Part shown: positions 1 through 9,330 of the stretch, one piece after another | Position numbering within the stretch: position 1 is the stretch's first letter | Layout of the letters: each line of letters opens with the position of its first letter | Assembly: GCA_028293725.1 (NCBI GenBank) | Contig: JAQGOE010000367.1 | Span: 1 to 29,986, forward strand | Source of the DNA: Gammaproteobacteria bacterium | GTDB taxonomy: Bacteria > Pseudomonadota > Gammaproteobacteria > Steroidobacterales > Steroidobacteraceae | Direction: 5' to 3' | Length of the DNA: 29,986 bases | Translations under genes and position numbers: made by a program | Notes under the pieces: generated by a model | Database searches by the model: none | Told to the model about the DNA's origin: nothing | Seen by the model: the letters and a program-made list of their open reading frames with translations, nothing else

Positions 1-1
1 C

Positions 2-1936
2 CAACCCGCGGCCGAACCACTACCCCTGGCAACCGGACATGACATCATCCTGGCCCCAGAAGACCCGACTACGCGCGTCAGCATTGCCTCCGATACAGGC
101 CCCGTCATGCTCTTCGACGCCCGTAACAGGGCGCAGAACGGCTGGTTTGTCGTACGGTCGCTGATCCCCGCCAACCGGACCGAGAACGCGCTGGTCTGGC
201 ACGTTCATCCCAATGTCATTCCCGGTTGGGTCCGGCCTCCAGTGGTTTCGTACAACCAGGTCGGCTATACGCCGGAGCGCTCGAAAGTGGCCGTGCTGGA
301 GTTCGATGCCCGCTACGATCCGCCACCGACGGCGCGGGTCTTGAGTCTGAGTGCCACGGGGGCGTACGAAAAAGTCTTCGAGGGAGCCATCAAGTCCTGG
401 GGTCCCTGGTTGCGTTACCACTACGCGACCTTCGATTTCTCCGAGGTCCGCAAGCCTGGCGTCTACGCCATCGAATACGCCGGATACACCACAACGCCAT
501 TCCGAATCGGCGCGGACGTCTACCAGAAAGGTGTCTGGCAGCCTTCCCTGGACACCTATCTTGCCGTCCAGATGGATCACATCAAGGTGCGTGAGAATTA
601 CCGTGTCTGGCACGGTGTCTCACATATGGATGACGCGCGCCAGGCGCCGATGAACTACACCCACTTCGACGGCTATTCGATGGGAGCAACTTCCGACTCG
701 CCGTTCGCCTCCGGTGAGCACATTCCTAACCTGAATGTGGGAGGTTGGTACGACGCGGGTGACTATGACATCCGCACCCAAACTCAGGTGCGCGTCATCA
801 CCGACCTCGTCCTGGCTCGCGAAGCGTTTCACATCGACTGGGATGAGACCACCGTGGACGAGGATACGCGTCTCGTGCAGATTCGCCGGCCCGATGGCGT
901 TCCAGACGTGGTTCAGCAAGTAAAGCATGGCGTTCTGGCCCTGCTCGCCCAGTACCACGCCTTCGGCCATGCCATTCCCGGCATCATCGAGCCGACGCTC
1001 GAGGAGTACACCCATCTCGGCGACGCCGCCTCGAAAACCGATGGGAAGATCTATGACTCCCACCTCGGCGGCCTGGATAGCGACGGGATTCATTCCGGAG
1101 TGCCGGATGACCGATGGGCCTTCACGACCCACATCACGCCCCTGAATTACGATGCGGCGTCGGCTCTCGCGGCTGCAAGTCGGATTTTACGCGGGTATGA
1201 CGACGAGCTCGCCAAGGAGTGCCTGCTCATCGCGACCCAGGTATGGCAGGACGAGCATAGTCACCCGCCCCTGATGTTCCACTCATTCAACACTACGGGC
1301 GGCGAGCTCGATGACGAGGAGGTCAAAGCCGCAGTCGAGCTGTTGATCGCCACCAAGGGGGAGGGACCCTACAAAGTCAGGTTGAAGGCGCTCCTGCCCG
1401 CGATCCAGAAGAATTTTGCCTCCCTGGGTTGGCTGGCCGCGCGCGCGCTGCCTTTCATGGACGCGTCCTTCAAGAAGTCTCTTGCCACGGCACTGTCACA
1501 ATTCGAGGGGCGCGCCGCGCTGGAACTCGCCAAAAACCCGTTTGGTGTGCCGATCAGCACGGGAACGTGGGGAGGGTCGGAAACGGCCGCGGGTTTTGCC
1601 GTGCAGATGTACTACCTCCACCAGGCGTTTCCCAACATAGTCGGAATCGATGCCACTTTGCGGGGATTCGACTATGTTCTCGGGCGTCACCCGGTGAACA
1701 GTGTCTCTTACGTTTCTTCGGTGGGGACGGCCTCGAAGCTCGTCGGCTACGGCAACAACCGCGCTGACTACACTTTCATACCGGGCGGCATGATTCCCGG
1801 CGTGGTCATCATCCAGCCGGATTTTCCGGAGCTCAAGGACAACTGGCCGTTCCTATGGTACGAAAACGAGTATGTCGTCGACGCCGCCACGACCTTCATC
1901 CTGCTGGCCAACGCGGCGGAATCGATCTCGCACTAA
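2..1936 (+). CDS. Glycoside hydrolase family 9 (endoglucanase-like), 5' end outside window
   Basis: The reading frame is open from the first bases of the window, so the gene starts upstream and the first in-frame ATG (107) is probably internal. Counting from that ATG, an N-terminal Ig-like cellulase domain (CelD_N type) begins around residue 46 with VSYNQVGYTP. The GH9 catalytic domain follows, with the family's DAGD motif at residues 216-219 (GGWYDAGDYD), where the conserved aspartates activate water in this inverting family. Near the C terminus YVLGRHPVNS matches the usual GH9 'YVLGRNP' block, and YENEY supplies the expected general-acid glutamate. The family hydrolyses beta-1,4-glucans and related beta-glycans; the actual substrate cannot be read here. 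No dockerin or carbohydrate-binding domain is seen at the C terminus. It ends 124 bp before the Rieske gene and has no evident functional link to it. Confidence 0.88.
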   Translation, partial: QPAAEPLPLATGHDIILAPEDPTTRVSIASDTGPVMLFDARNRAQNGWFVVRSLIPANRTENALVWHVHPNVIPGWVRPPVVSYNQVGYTPERSKVAVLEFDARYDPPPTARVLSLSATGAYEKVFEGAIKSWGPWLRYHYATFDFSEVRKPGVYAIEYAGYTTTPFRIGADVYQKGVWQPSLDTYLAVQMDHIKVRENYRVWHGVSHMDDARQAPMNYTHFDGYSMGATSDSPFASGEHIPNLNVGGWYDAGDYDIRTQTQVRVITDLVLAREAFHIDWDETTVDEDTRLVQIRRPDGVPDVVQQVKHGVLALLAQYHAFGHAIPGIIEPTLEEYTHLGDAASKTDGKIYDSHLGGLDSDGIHSGVPDDRWAFTTHITPLNYDAASALAAASRILRGYDDELAKECLLIATQVWQDEHSHPPLMFHSFNTTGGELDDEEVKAAVELLIATKGEGPYKVRLKALLPAIQKNFASLGWLAARALPFMDASFKKSLATALSQFEGRAALELAKNPFGVPISTGTWGGSETAAGFAVQMYYLHQAFPNIVGIDATLRGFDYVLGRHPVNSVSYVSSVGTASKLVGYGNNRADYTFIPGGMIPGVVIIQPDFPELKDNWPFLWYENEYVVDAATTFILLANAAESISH

Positions 1937-2060
1937 CGTAAAAACAATGACTTACGTAATTTATCTAAGGTGAAAAATAGGCAGGGTCGATGTTAGCTTG
2001 ACCGCAGGGCCACCCGACGCGTTACTCTGCCGCATTGAGTCGCAGTCTGGAGCGAGCGCG

Positions 2061-3158
2061 ATGTCGGAAGAGAGCCCCAACCTGATCCCCCTGCGTACGG
2101 CGAATTCGCCCAACGCGTTCGACCTGCGCAGCTTGGGTGCGCATCCGGATCATTGGTACGCGGTGGCATGGGCCGATGAGTTGCAGGTGGGCAAGACACT
2201 CGGCCGCCGCTTCGCCGGGGAGCCGGTCGTGCTCTACCGTGGCAAGAGCGGGCGGGTGTTTGCACTGGAGGATCGCTGCGCTCATCGCCAGGTGCCACTA
2301 CATCTCGGCGTGGTGAACGGCGACGACCTGAAGTGCCACTACCACGGCTGGAGCTACGACTGCAGCGGGAAGTGTGTGGATGTGCCCTACCTCGGTAAGG
2401 AGCGCCTGCCGAACGGTGTGAAAAGTTATCCCGCCCGCGAGATCGACGGCCTCATTTTTATCTTCCCTGGCAATCCGGCCCTGGCGGAAAGCCGTGTGCC
2501 GCAGTCACTGGGCTTCTCGCAGCGCAAGGATTACAAGACACGCCGGCTGAATCGCGAGGTCGCCTGCCATTACACCTTCATGCACGAGAACCTGTTCGAC
2601 ATGAACCACCAGTTCATGCATCGAAAGAACATGGGCTCCATCAAGGCCCAGTGCATCGGGCGTGACCATGGCGACAACTGGGCACAGGTTGAGTACAGCT
2701 TCAGCCGTACCAGCGGCAAGGCCTCGATGGGCGAGAAGGTCATCGTGGACCTGGTGCGCAAGCGGGGAGTGCCGAAGAAGGACTTCTCCGACCACATGCG
2801 CATTCGTACGGACTACCCGACACAAAGCCTCAAAGTCTGGGTAGGCCGAGACATCAAGACGAGCGAAGATCCGGTCCTCAACGTTTGGTTGAACTACACG
2901 CCGCTGGATGCTGAGCAGCGTACCAACCGGACCTACGGATACTTGTCTGTAAAAAAGCCACCGATTCCCGGCCTCATCCATGCGGTATGGCCGTTCGTCA
3001 CCTGGTTCACGGAGCGGATCTTCGCGGAGGATAAGGAGATCGTGGAGTACGAGCAGATGGCTTACGACGCACAGGGCGGCGACTGGAATAACGAGGTGTT
3101 TCCCGCCATCCGCGACCTGCGCGGTGTGCTGGCGCGTTGCGGCCAGCCCCCCAAGTAG
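2061..3158 (+). CDS. Rieske [2Fe-2S] non-haem iron oxygenase, alpha-subunit type
   Basis: This is a 365-residue protein of the aromatic-ring/sterol-type Rieske oxygenase superfamily. The Rieske ligands are C73-x-H75 (CAHR) and C92-x2-H95 (CHYHGW). The mononuclear iron site follows as NLFDMNHQFMH, giving D180, H183 and H187. Length fits single-component terminal oxygenases of the vanillate demethylase or steroid-oxygenase kind, which need a separate reductase; none is present here. I chose ATG 2061 because GGAG lies at 2049-2052, 8 nt upstream; the frame is open further 5' without a better site. It lies directly upstream of the isoprenoid/hopanoid genes on the same strand, separated by 227 bp that carries a candidate promoter. 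A role in modifying a polycyclic triterpenoid is therefore conceivable but unproven. Substrate is unknown. Confidence 0.88.
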   Translation: MSEESPNLIPLRTANSPNAFDLRSLGAHPDHWYAVAWADELQVGKTLGRRFAGEPVVLYRGKSGRVFALEDRCAHRQVPLHLGVVNGDDLKCHYHGWSYDCSGKCVDVPYLGKERLPNGVKSYPAREIDGLIFIFPGNPALAESRVPQSLGFSQRKDYKTRRLNREVACHYTFMHENLFDMNHQFMHRKNMGSIKAQCIGRDHGDNWAQVEYSFSRTSGKASMGEKVIVDLVRKRGVPKKDFSDHMRIRTDYPTQSLKVWVGRDIKTSEDPVLNVWLNYTPLDAEQRTNRTYGYLSVKKPPIPGLIHAVWPFVTWFTERIFAEDKEIVEYEQMAYDAQGGDWNNEVFPAIRDLRGVLARCGQPPK

Positions 3159-3285
3159 GAAAGCCGCGCGAAAGGCCGGGGCGCATAGCCGGGGCACGCA
3201 GCCTCGTGGCGCGGAGGGGACACTCCGGGCCAAAAGACAGCACATTGCGCCTATTCGGCTGTCGCCCCTACCTCTTAAGATTACT

Positions 3286-3314
3286 TTGGCGAACCCCTAC
3301 CACGCAGTTATCAT
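3286..3314 (+). promoter_or_regulatory. Candidate sigma-70 promoter for idi-hpnH-ispA
   Basis: TTGGCG (3286-3291, 4/6 match to the -35 consensus) and TATCAT (3309-3314, 5/6 to the -10) are separated by exactly 17 bp. They lie about 70 bp before the idi start codon in a locally less GC-rich stretch. This is the best promoter-like pair I found by eye in the window; it is not experimentally supported. Confidence 0.45.
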
Positions 3315-3385
3315 GTGCGAATGAATGCTCATGGCACAGCCTGCGACAACGCGCCCCCGCGCGAGGGTACGGAGCTGCCTGCGTG

Positions 3386-3946
3386 ATGGATGATGTGGCT
3401 GCGCTCGATTCTGAAGCGCTCATTCTGGTCGACGAAGCGGACCGCGAAGTCGGCCACCTGAGCAAGGCCAAGTGCCATGACGGGCAGGGCGTGCTGCATC
3501 GTGCTTTCTCGCTGCTGATTTTCAACGGCGCGGGCGAGCTGCTGCTGCAGCAACGGGCTGCCTCGAAGCGCCTCTGGCCGCGGTACTGGTCGAACAGTTG
3601 CTGCAGCCATCCGCGCCGGGCTGAGAGCATGGAGACGGCGATCCACCGGCGCCTATACGAGGAGCTGGGGCTGCGCTGTCCGTTGCAGTTCCTGTTCAAG
3701 TTTCAGTACCAGGCGCAGTTCGAGACGGCGGGCTCCGAGCAGGAACTGTGCTCGGTGTTCATCGGCCGGAGCCGCGACCTGGTGAAGACCGATCCGAACG
3801 AGATTCTCGCGTGGCGCTGGGTCGATCCCGAGGCGCTGCAGGCTGAGCTGAGCGGCGTGGGCGCCGAGCAGTTCACGCCGTGGTTCAAACTTGAGTGGGC
3901 ACGAATCTGGCGGGATCACCGCGCAGCCGTGTTGGCTCTGAGATAA
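3386..3946 (+). CDS. idi: Isopentenyl-diphosphate delta-isomerase, type 1 (Nudix)
   Basis: This enzyme interconverts isopentenyl and dimethylallyl diphosphate in the cytoplasm, balancing the two C5 units for prenyl synthesis. The protein is 186 residues, close to the 182 of E. coli Idi. The catalytic cysteine is in NSCCSHP (C73, equivalent to C67 of the E. coli NSVCGHP motif), and the metal-binding/catalytic glutamates are in SEQELCSVF (E118, E120). The Nudix-type helix RRLYEELG is at about residues 88-95. The frame is open far upstream, but homology begins only at about residue 8 of the chosen start. GTG 3383 is an equally placed alternative, 8 nt after GGAG at 3371-3374. The hpnH Shine-Dalgarno overlaps the end of this gene, so the two are co-transcribed. 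Type 1 Idi is not essential in bacteria that use the DXP pathway, so its position here suggests high isoprenoid demand. Confidence 0.93.
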   Translation: MDDVAALDSEALILVDEADREVGHLSKAKCHDGQGVLHRAFSLLIFNGAGELLLQQRAASKRLWPRYWSNSCCSHPRRAESMETAIHRRLYEELGLRCPLQFLFKFQYQAQFETAGSEQELCSVFIGRSRDLVKTDPNEILAWRWVDPEALQAELSGVGAEQFTPWFKLEWARIWRDHRAAVLALR

Positions 3947-3957
3947 GGAGTTAAGAG

Positions 3958-5112
3958 TTGGGCGTACCGCTGATTCAAGCGTATCGTGTTGGGCGTTACA
4001 TCGCCGGACGCAAACTGCGCGGTGTGAAACGTTATCCCCTGGTGCTCATGCTGGAGCCGTTGTTCCAGTGCAACCTGGCCTGCGCCGGGTGCGGCAAGAT
4101 CGATTACCCCAAGGAGACTCTGCAGAAGCGGGTGAGTGTTGCCGACGCGCTCAAAGCCGTGGACGAATGCGGTGCGCCGATGGTCTCGATCCCCGGTGGC
4201 GAGCCCCTCATCCACAAAGAGATGCCGGAGATCGTCGCCGGCATCGTAGCGCGCAAGAAATTCGTGTACCTATGCACGAACGCGATACTCCTGCCGAAGC
4301 ACATCGACGATTACCAGCCGTCGCCGTACCTGACCTTCTCGATCCACCTCGACGGCAGCCGCGAGCGGCACGACGAGTCCGTGTGCCAGGAAGGGGTGTT
4401 TGACAAGGCCGTCGCGGCCATCAAGCTCGCCCGCAGCAAGGGCTTCCGGGTCACGATCAACTGCACGCTGTTCAGTGGCGAGGACCCGGACCACGTGGCT
4501 GCGTTCTTCGACGAGGCCATGGCGCTCGGCATCGAAGGCATCATGGTCTCGCCGGGCTTCAGTTATAACCATGCTCCGCGGCAGGATGTGTTCCTCGGCC
4601 GCAGCGCCAGCAAGCGTTTGTTCCGCGAAATCTTCAAGCGGGGCCGCAAGAAGGAAGGCAAGTCGGGCCTGCGCTGGTCTTTCAATCATTCCGGCCTGTT
4701 CCTGGACTTCCTCGCGGGTAACCAGGCTTACGAATGCACGCCCTGGAGCATGCCGACCTATAACCTCTTCGGCTGGCAGCGCCCCTGCTACCTGCTGACC
4801 GACGAAGGTTACGCGCCGACCTTCAAGTCCCTCATGGAAGACACCGCCTGGGAAAACTACGGCGTCGGACGCAACCCGGCCTGCGACAACTGCATGGCCC
4901 ACTGCGGATTCGAAGGCACGGCAGTGGACGATGCCTTTGCCCATCCGTTGCGAGCGCTGAAGGCGGCGTTGTGGGGACCGAAGCTCACCGGGCCGATGGC
5001 GGCTGATCCGCCGATCCTTTACGGAGATCGTTCGCGCCAGACCGTCGCCACGGTGGCGGTGGCTGACATCAAGCGCTCGAACCGCGAGCCCGACGCCCCT
5101 TCGAGGTTGTAA
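3958..5112 (+). CDS. hpnH: Hopanoid radical SAM protein HpnH (adenosylhopane synthase)
   Basis: HpnH is a radical SAM enzyme that joins an adenosyl radical to diploptene, giving adenosylhopane, the first step in side-chain extension of bacteriohopanepolyols. The 384-residue protein has the radical SAM cluster motif C38-x3-C42-x2-C45 (CNLACAGC), followed by GGEPL at about residues 80-84. A C-terminal region holds three further cysteines (C309, C312, C316, in CDNCMAHC), typical of the HpnH-associated C-terminal domain. The start is TTG 3958, supported by AAGGAG at 3945-3950 only 7 nt upstream; there is no earlier in-frame option after idi stops. It sits between idi (11 bp gap) and ispA, apart from its usual partners hpnG and hpnA, which lie 6 kb downstream. 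The call is strong because length, motif and neighbours all agree. Confidence 0.95.
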   Translation: MGVPLIQAYRVGRYIAGRKLRGVKRYPLVLMLEPLFQCNLACAGCGKIDYPKETLQKRVSVADALKAVDECGAPMVSIPGGEPLIHKEMPEIVAGIVARKKFVYLCTNAILLPKHIDDYQPSPYLTFSIHLDGSRERHDESVCQEGVFDKAVAAIKLARSKGFRVTINCTLFSGEDPDHVAAFFDEAMALGIEGIMVSPGFSYNHAPRQDVFLGRSASKRLFREIFKRGRKKEGKSGLRWSFNHSGLFLDFLAGNQAYECTPWSMPTYNLFGWQRPCYLLTDEGYAPTFKSLMEDTAWENYGVGRNPACDNCMAHCGFEGTAVDDAFAHPLRALKAALWGPKLTGPMAADPPILYGDRSRQTVATVAVADIKRSNREPDAPSRL

Positions 5113-5149
5113 TGATCGAAAAGCTTAGGCTGGCGGCGGAAGCTCGGGC

Positions 5150-6094
5150 GTGAATACAGCACTTTCCGCACGACAAGACACCCTGGGCGAGTCGGGCAAG
5201 CGGGAGGCATTTCGCGCCCAACTCGAGTCATGGCAGACGCGGATGGAGCGGGCGCTGGCCGCGCGCCTTCCCGAGGCGAGCGTGGTGCCCGCGCGCCTGC
5301 ACGAGGCAATGCGGTACAGCGTGTTGGGTGGCGGAAAACGCATCCGACCGGCGCTCGTATTCGCGACCGCGCATGCTCTCGGGCTGACGGAAGACGAAGT
5401 CGAAGCGGCCGCCTGTGCGATCGAGTTGATTCACGTCTACTCGCTGGTGCATGACGACCTGCCCGCGATGGATGACGATGATCTGCGTCGTGGTCGCCCC
5501 ACGTGCCATAAAGCCTTTGACGAGGCGACGGCGGTTCTGGTGGGCGACGCCCTGCAGACGCTGGCATTCCAGGTGTTGACTCGCGACCCGGCGCTACCTG
5601 CATCACCGGCCATCCGTCTGCGGTTGGTGGAGTTGCTGGCCGAAGCGAGCGGTACATTCGGCATGGCCGGTGGCCAGGCGATCGATCTCGGCGTGCAGGG
5701 CAAGAAACTCGATCTGGCCCAGGTCGAGGAAATGCACGCGCGCAAGACCGGCGCGTTGATTCGCGTCAGTGTGATGATGGCGGCGGCGTGCTCGCCGTCA
5801 CTCGAGCCTCGCTGGCACCATGCGCTGTTGGGATTCGTGAATCCGATCGGGCTGGCGTTCCAGATCCAGGACGATCTGTTGGACGTGCTTGGCGACGTGA
5901 CCACGCTCGGCAAGGCGACCGGAGCGGATAGCGAGCGGGGCAAGCCCACCCATCCGTCGGTGATTGGGATCGAAGCCTCGCAGGAACGGGTGCGCCTGCT
6001 TCACGCGCAGGCGTTGGACTCACTTGCGCCGTTCGGGATGCGTGCCGACCTGTTACGCGCGCTCGCGGATTGGCTCCTCGCCCGCCGTTACTGA
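5150..6094 (+). CDS. ispA: Farnesyl diphosphate synthase (short-chain trans-prenyltransferase)
   Basis: The 314-residue protein condenses IPP with allylic diphosphates to make farnesyl diphosphate, the substrate of the squalene synthase encoded downstream. The first aspartate-rich motif is [10 protein letters not shown] starting at D102 (DDx4D form, typical of bacterial type II FPP synthases). The second is QDDLLD in the C-terminal half. GGGKRIRP at about residues 60-67 binds diphosphate. The start is GTG 5150; only weak purine-rich sequence lies upstream, so the exact start is less certain. It follows hpnH by 37 bp. The last 42 bp overlap the end of dxs on the other strand. Chain length is inferred from family and context; a geranyl or geranylgeranyl product cannot be excluded from sequence alone. 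Confidence 0.93.
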   Translation: MNTALSARQDTLGESGKREAFRAQLESWQTRMERALAARLPEASVVPARLHEAMRYSVLGGGKRIRPALVFATAHALGLTEDEVEAAACAIELIHVYSLVHDDLPAMDDDDLRRGRPTCHKAFDEATAVLVGDALQTLAFQVLTRDPALPASPAIRLRLVELLAEASGTFGMAGGQAIDLGVQGKKLDLAQVEEMHARKTGALIRVSVMMAAACSPSLEPRWHHALLGFVNPIGLAFQIQDDLLDVLGDVTTLGKATGADSERGKPTHPSVIGIEASQERVRLLHAQALDSLAPFGMRADLLRALADWLLARRY

Positions 6095-7957
6095 GACCCA
6101 CCAGCGCTCGATACTGGAGCTCAAGCCGGCCGCGTCGAGACCCGCCGCGGCCAGGCAACTTTCGCGCGACCCATGCTCGATAAAACGGTCGGGGATACCC
6201 AGCCGCAGGTGGGGCAGGGAGCAGCCGCGGAACGCCAGCACCTCGCCCACGGCATTTCCCGCACCGCCCGCGATGGCGTTTTCCTCGATAGTCACAATGG
6301 CCCGATGCCGCGCGGCAAGCTCGATGACGAGATTCTCATCCAGCGGTTTCACGAATCGCATGTTGACGAGGGTCGCATCCAGGCGGTCCGCGATCTTTTG
6401 CGCGGACTCGAGGAGCGTGCCGAACACCAGCAATGCCAGCCCGCTACGTCCCTCGCGGCGCACTTGCCCACGGCCGACGGGGAGGGCGGTCATCTGTGTC
6501 ACAACCGATGCGCCCGAGCCGGTGCCACGCGGATAGCGTACGACCGATGGCGTGTTGAGAGTCGTCCCGGTGTAGAGCATCTGGCGGCACTCGTTCTCGT
6601 CAGACGGCGCCATGATCACCATGTTCGGAATGCAACGCAGGTAACTCAGGTCGTAACTGCCCTGGTGCGTGGCCCCATCGCTGCCGACGAGTCCGGCTCT
6701 ATCGACGGCGAACACGACCGGCAACTGCTGCAGGGCAACGTCGTGAATCAACTGGTCGTAAGCGCGCTGCAGGAAAGTTGAGTAGATCGCGACAACCGGC
6801 TTCATCCCCTCGGTCGCAAGTCCTGCGGCGAAGGTCACGGCGTGTTGTTCGGCGATGGCCACGTCGAAGTAGCGGTCGGGGAAGCGTTTCGAGAACTCAA
6901 CGAGTCCCGAGCCCTCGCGCATGGCAGGCGTCACGCCGACGATCTTCGGATCGGCCGCAGCCATGTTACAGAGCCATTGGCCAAACACCTGCGAATAGGT
7001 CGGGCCGCTGCTCTTTTCCTTGAAGAGGGTGCCGCTGGCGGGATCGAACGGGCCCGGACCGTGCCACTTGATTGGATCGGCCTCCGCGGGCGCGTAGCCC
7101 TTACCCTTGCGGGTGACCACATGAAGAAGCTGCGGGCCGCACAATTTCCTAACGTTCTGCAGCGTCTTTACGAGCGCATTTACGTCATGGCCATCCACCG
7201 GGCCGATGTAGTTGAACCCCAGCTCCTCGAACAAGGTCCCGGGCAACACCATTCCTTTCAAATGCCTTTCAGAACGGCGCGCCAACTCCCGGACGGTGGG
7301 CATCTGACGCAGGATCCGCTTGCCGCGCTCGCGCAGATGCGCATACATGGGTCCCGAAAGCGCCTGGGCAAACCGGTTCGACAGAGCGCCCACGTTCTCC
7401 GAAATGGACATGTTGTTGTCGTTCAGGACGACGAGCAGGTCCGTTGGCAGGGAACCGGCGTGATTGAGAGCCTCGAAAGCCATCCCGGCTGTCAGGGCTC
7501 CGTCGCCGATCACGGCGACGACCCGCCGGTTCTCGCCTTTGCGCGCGGCGGCGACGGCCATCCCGAGGGCGGCGCTGATCGAGGTGCTCGAGTGCCCAAC
7601 CCCAAAGGTGTCGTATTCGCTCTCCTCGCGGCTCGGGAAAGGCGCCAATCCTCCGGGCTGCTTAATCGATGGCAGGCGCTCGCGCCGGCCCGTGAGGACC
7701 TTATGCGGGTAGGCCTGGTGCCCAACGTCCCAGACCAGCCGGTCGTGTGGCGTATCGAACACATAGTGTAAGGCGATCGTGAGCTCGACCGTGCCCAAGC
7801 CGGCCGCCAGGTGTCCCCCTCGGGCGCTGACGCTGTGAACGAGGAACTCGCGCAACTCGGTCGCGAGCGCGGGTAACGCGGTTATCGGGAGGCCGCGCAG
7901 GTCCGCGGGGGAATTGAGGCTGCCTAGCAGCGGAGGGGTTGCCGACGATCCTGTCAT
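6053..7957 (-). CDS. dxs: 1-deoxy-D-xylulose-5-phosphate synthase
   Basis: DXS condenses pyruvate and glyceraldehyde-3-phosphate with thiamine diphosphate, the entry step of the methylerythritol phosphate route to IPP and DMAPP. The protein is about 634 residues. Long stretches match E. coli Dxs, including [27 protein letters not shown], the ThDP motif [13 protein letters not shown] ending in [28 protein letters not shown], and [16 protein letters not shown] chose ATG 7957; GTG 7975 would add six residues (MGILLR) and cannot be excluded. The C terminus runs about 14 residues past the usual end and overlaps ispA by 42 bp tail to tail. It is the only gene of this block on the minus strand and is divergent from squalene synthase across about 200 bp. 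Confidence 0.95.
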   Translation of the reverse strand: MTGSSATPPLLGSLNSPADLRGLPITALPALATELREFLVHSVSARGGHLAAGLGTVELTIALHYVFDTPHDRLVWDVGHQAYPHKVLTGRRERLPSIKQPGGLAPFPSREESEYDTFGVGHSSTSISAALGMAVAAARKGENRRVVAVIGDGALTAGMAFEALNHAGSLPTDLLVVLNDNNMSISENVGALSNRFAQALSGPMYAHLRERGKRILRQMPTVRELARRSERHLKGMVLPGTLFEELGFNYIGPVDGHDVNALVKTLQNVRKLCGPQLLHVVTRKGKGYAPAEADPIKWHGPGPFDPASGTLFKEKSSGPTYSQVFGQWLCNMAAADPKIVGVTPAMREGSGLVEFSKRFPDRYFDVAIAEQHAVTFAAGLATEGMKPVVAIYSTFLQRAYDQLIHDVALQQLPVVFAVDRAGLVGSDGATHQGSYDLSYLRCIPNMVIMAPSDENECRQMLYTGTTLNTPSVVRYPRGTGSGASVVTQMTALPVGRGQVRREGRSGLALLVFGTLLESAQKIADRLDATLVNMRFVKPLDENLVIELAARHRAIVTIEENAIAGGAGNAVGEVLAFRGCSLPHLRLGIPDRFIEHGSRESCLAAAGLDAAGLSSSIERWWVSVTAGEEPIRERA

Positions 7958-8154
7958 CCGTAGCAGTATACCCACAACCCGGTCCGGCGGCGGCGTTACA
8001 AAAGCTCCAGAGGCCCCGGATGCGGGGGGGCCCTTATGCTAAAGTGCGCACCGGCGTCGGGCGGCGCCCCCTGTCTTCAGGGCGCAACACGATCCCGAGG
8101 CCGTCCCCGGGTTTCAAGGCAAAGGTACTGTGTTTGAGTGGTGTTATTCGTACG

Positions 8155-9330
8155 ATGTCGCGCGACACTGTCCAAATGGATGCGAGCATTGCCGATGAGG
8201 ACTATCAGAATGGAATCCTGCCGCATGTCTCGCGCACCTTCGCGCTGACGATCCCACAGCTGCCTCCGGCTCTGCGGACGCCGGTCACCAACGCGTACCT
8301 GTTGTGCAGGATCGCGGACACGATCGAGGATGAGATCGATCCGTCGGTCGCTGCAACCCTGGTGTTGCAGCAGCGCTTCGTCGACGTCGTGTGTGGCCGG
8401 GAGGATGCGGATCTGCTGGTCCGGGATGTTGTGCCGCAGCTTTCCGAGCGGACGCTGCCGGCTGAACGCGACCTGGTGCTCAATATGAAGCGGGTGGTGG
8501 GTATCACCGCGGGCTTCGAGGACCAACAGCGCATCGCCATCCAGCGCTGCCTGGACATCATGTGCCACGGAATGCATAAATTTCAGCTGACCGCGAGCGT
8601 GCGCGGCCTGCCGCGCTCGACCGATCTCGATGACTACTGCTACTACGTGGCGGGCGTGGTGGGCCAGATGCTCACCGAGTTGTTCTGCAGCTACTCGCCG
8701 GAAATACGCCAGCATCGCAGCGAGCTGCACGACCTGGCCGTATCCTTCGCGCAGGGCCTGCAGATGACCAACATCCTCAAGGATGTCTGGGAAGACCGCA
8801 CCCGGGGCGCCTGTTGGCTGCCGCAGGAAGTGTTCACACGCTACGGCATCGACCTGGAACAACTGGTTCCGGGACAACCCGACACGCGCTTCGACGCCGG
8901 CATGCGCGAGTTGGTCGGCGTCGCCCACGTCCATCTGCGTAACGCCCTGGGTTACACCCTGTTGATTCCCGGCAAGGAGACGGGCATCCGCCGCTTCTGT
9001 CTCTGGGCGATCGGGCTGGCCGTGCTCACGCTGCGCAAAATTGCACAGACCCCGGGCTTCGCCAGCGGCACGCAGGTGAAGGTCTCACATGCCGCCGTAG
9101 GACTGACCCAGGTATCGACGAACGTCGCGGTGCGCAGCAACTGGATGCTGCAACGGCTATTCGACTGGGCCGCCATCGGCGTGCCTCTCGCCGCGCCCGC
9201 CGTGGCGCGACGTTCACCCCGACCGGCCCTGCATCTCGCAGGACCCACCACCGCGGAAAAAAACCATAGCGCCCGGCCCGTGCCGCTGGAGCGCACCGCT
9301 CGCCGTTCTGAAGGGAGATCCGGCCTTTGA
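8155..9330 (+). CDS. sqs: Squalene synthase (farnesyl-diphosphate farnesyltransferase)
   Basis: This 391-residue protein belongs to the squalene/phytoene synthase family and most resembles the one-enzyme, eukaryote-like type that turns two farnesyl diphosphates into squalene with NADPH. The first Asp-rich motif is DTIED (D55-D59) after SRTFAL and LLCRIAD. The second is DVWED (D210-D214) followed by RTRGACWLPQE, a hallmark block of squalene synthases. YCYYVAGVVGQ and a C-terminal hydrophobic region also fit. The start is uncertain: the frame is open upstream, homology starts near residue 15, and ATG 8155 lacks a strong Shine-Dalgarno. ATG 8176 is the alternative. Its stop overlaps the shc start (TTGA), so it is translationally coupled to the cyclase. 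Dehydrosqualene synthase is a less likely alternative. Confidence 0.9.
   Translation: MSRDTVQMDASIADEDYQNGILPHVSRTFALTIPQLPPALRTPVTNAYLLCRIADTIEDEIDPSVAATLVLQQRFVDVVCGREDADLLVRDVVPQLSERTLPAERDLVLNMKRVVGITAGFEDQQRIAIQRCLDIMCHGMHKFQLTASVRGLPRSTDLDDYCYYVAGVVGQMLTELFCSYSPEIRQHRSELHDLAVSFAQGLQMTNILKDVWEDRTRGACWLPQEVFTRYGIDLEQLVPGQPDTRFDAGMRELVGVAHVHLRNALGYTLLIPGKETGIRRFCLWAIGLAVLTLRKIAQTPGFASGTQVKVSHAAVGLTQVSTNVAVRSNWMLQRLFDWAAIGVPLAAPAVARRSPRPALHLAGPTTAEKNHSARPVPLERTARRSEGRSGL

Noticed and set aside
1936..1957. ACGTAA/TTACGT inverted repeat after the GH9 stop, considered as a terminator or operator
   Set aside because: Only 6 bp, AT-rich, with a 10-nt loop; too weak to call.
1998..2060. N-terminal extension of the Rieske oxygenase from TTG 1998
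   Set aside because: The 21 extra residues show no conservation features, and ATG 2061 has a good Shine-Dalgarno 8 nt upstream.
6842..7771. 309-codon + strand frame opposite dxs
   Set aside because: The dxs protein matches E. coli Dxs along its length; this frame is its antisense shadow.
7964..7969. TATACT on the minus strand considered as the dxs -10 box
   Set aside because: It overlaps the alternative coding start and no -35-like element lies 16-18 bp upstream.
8014..8027. CCCCG/CGGGG hairpin between dxs and squalene synthase, considered as a terminator
   Set aside because: The stem is only 5 bp with no T-tract, and it lies between two divergent starts where a terminator makes no sense.
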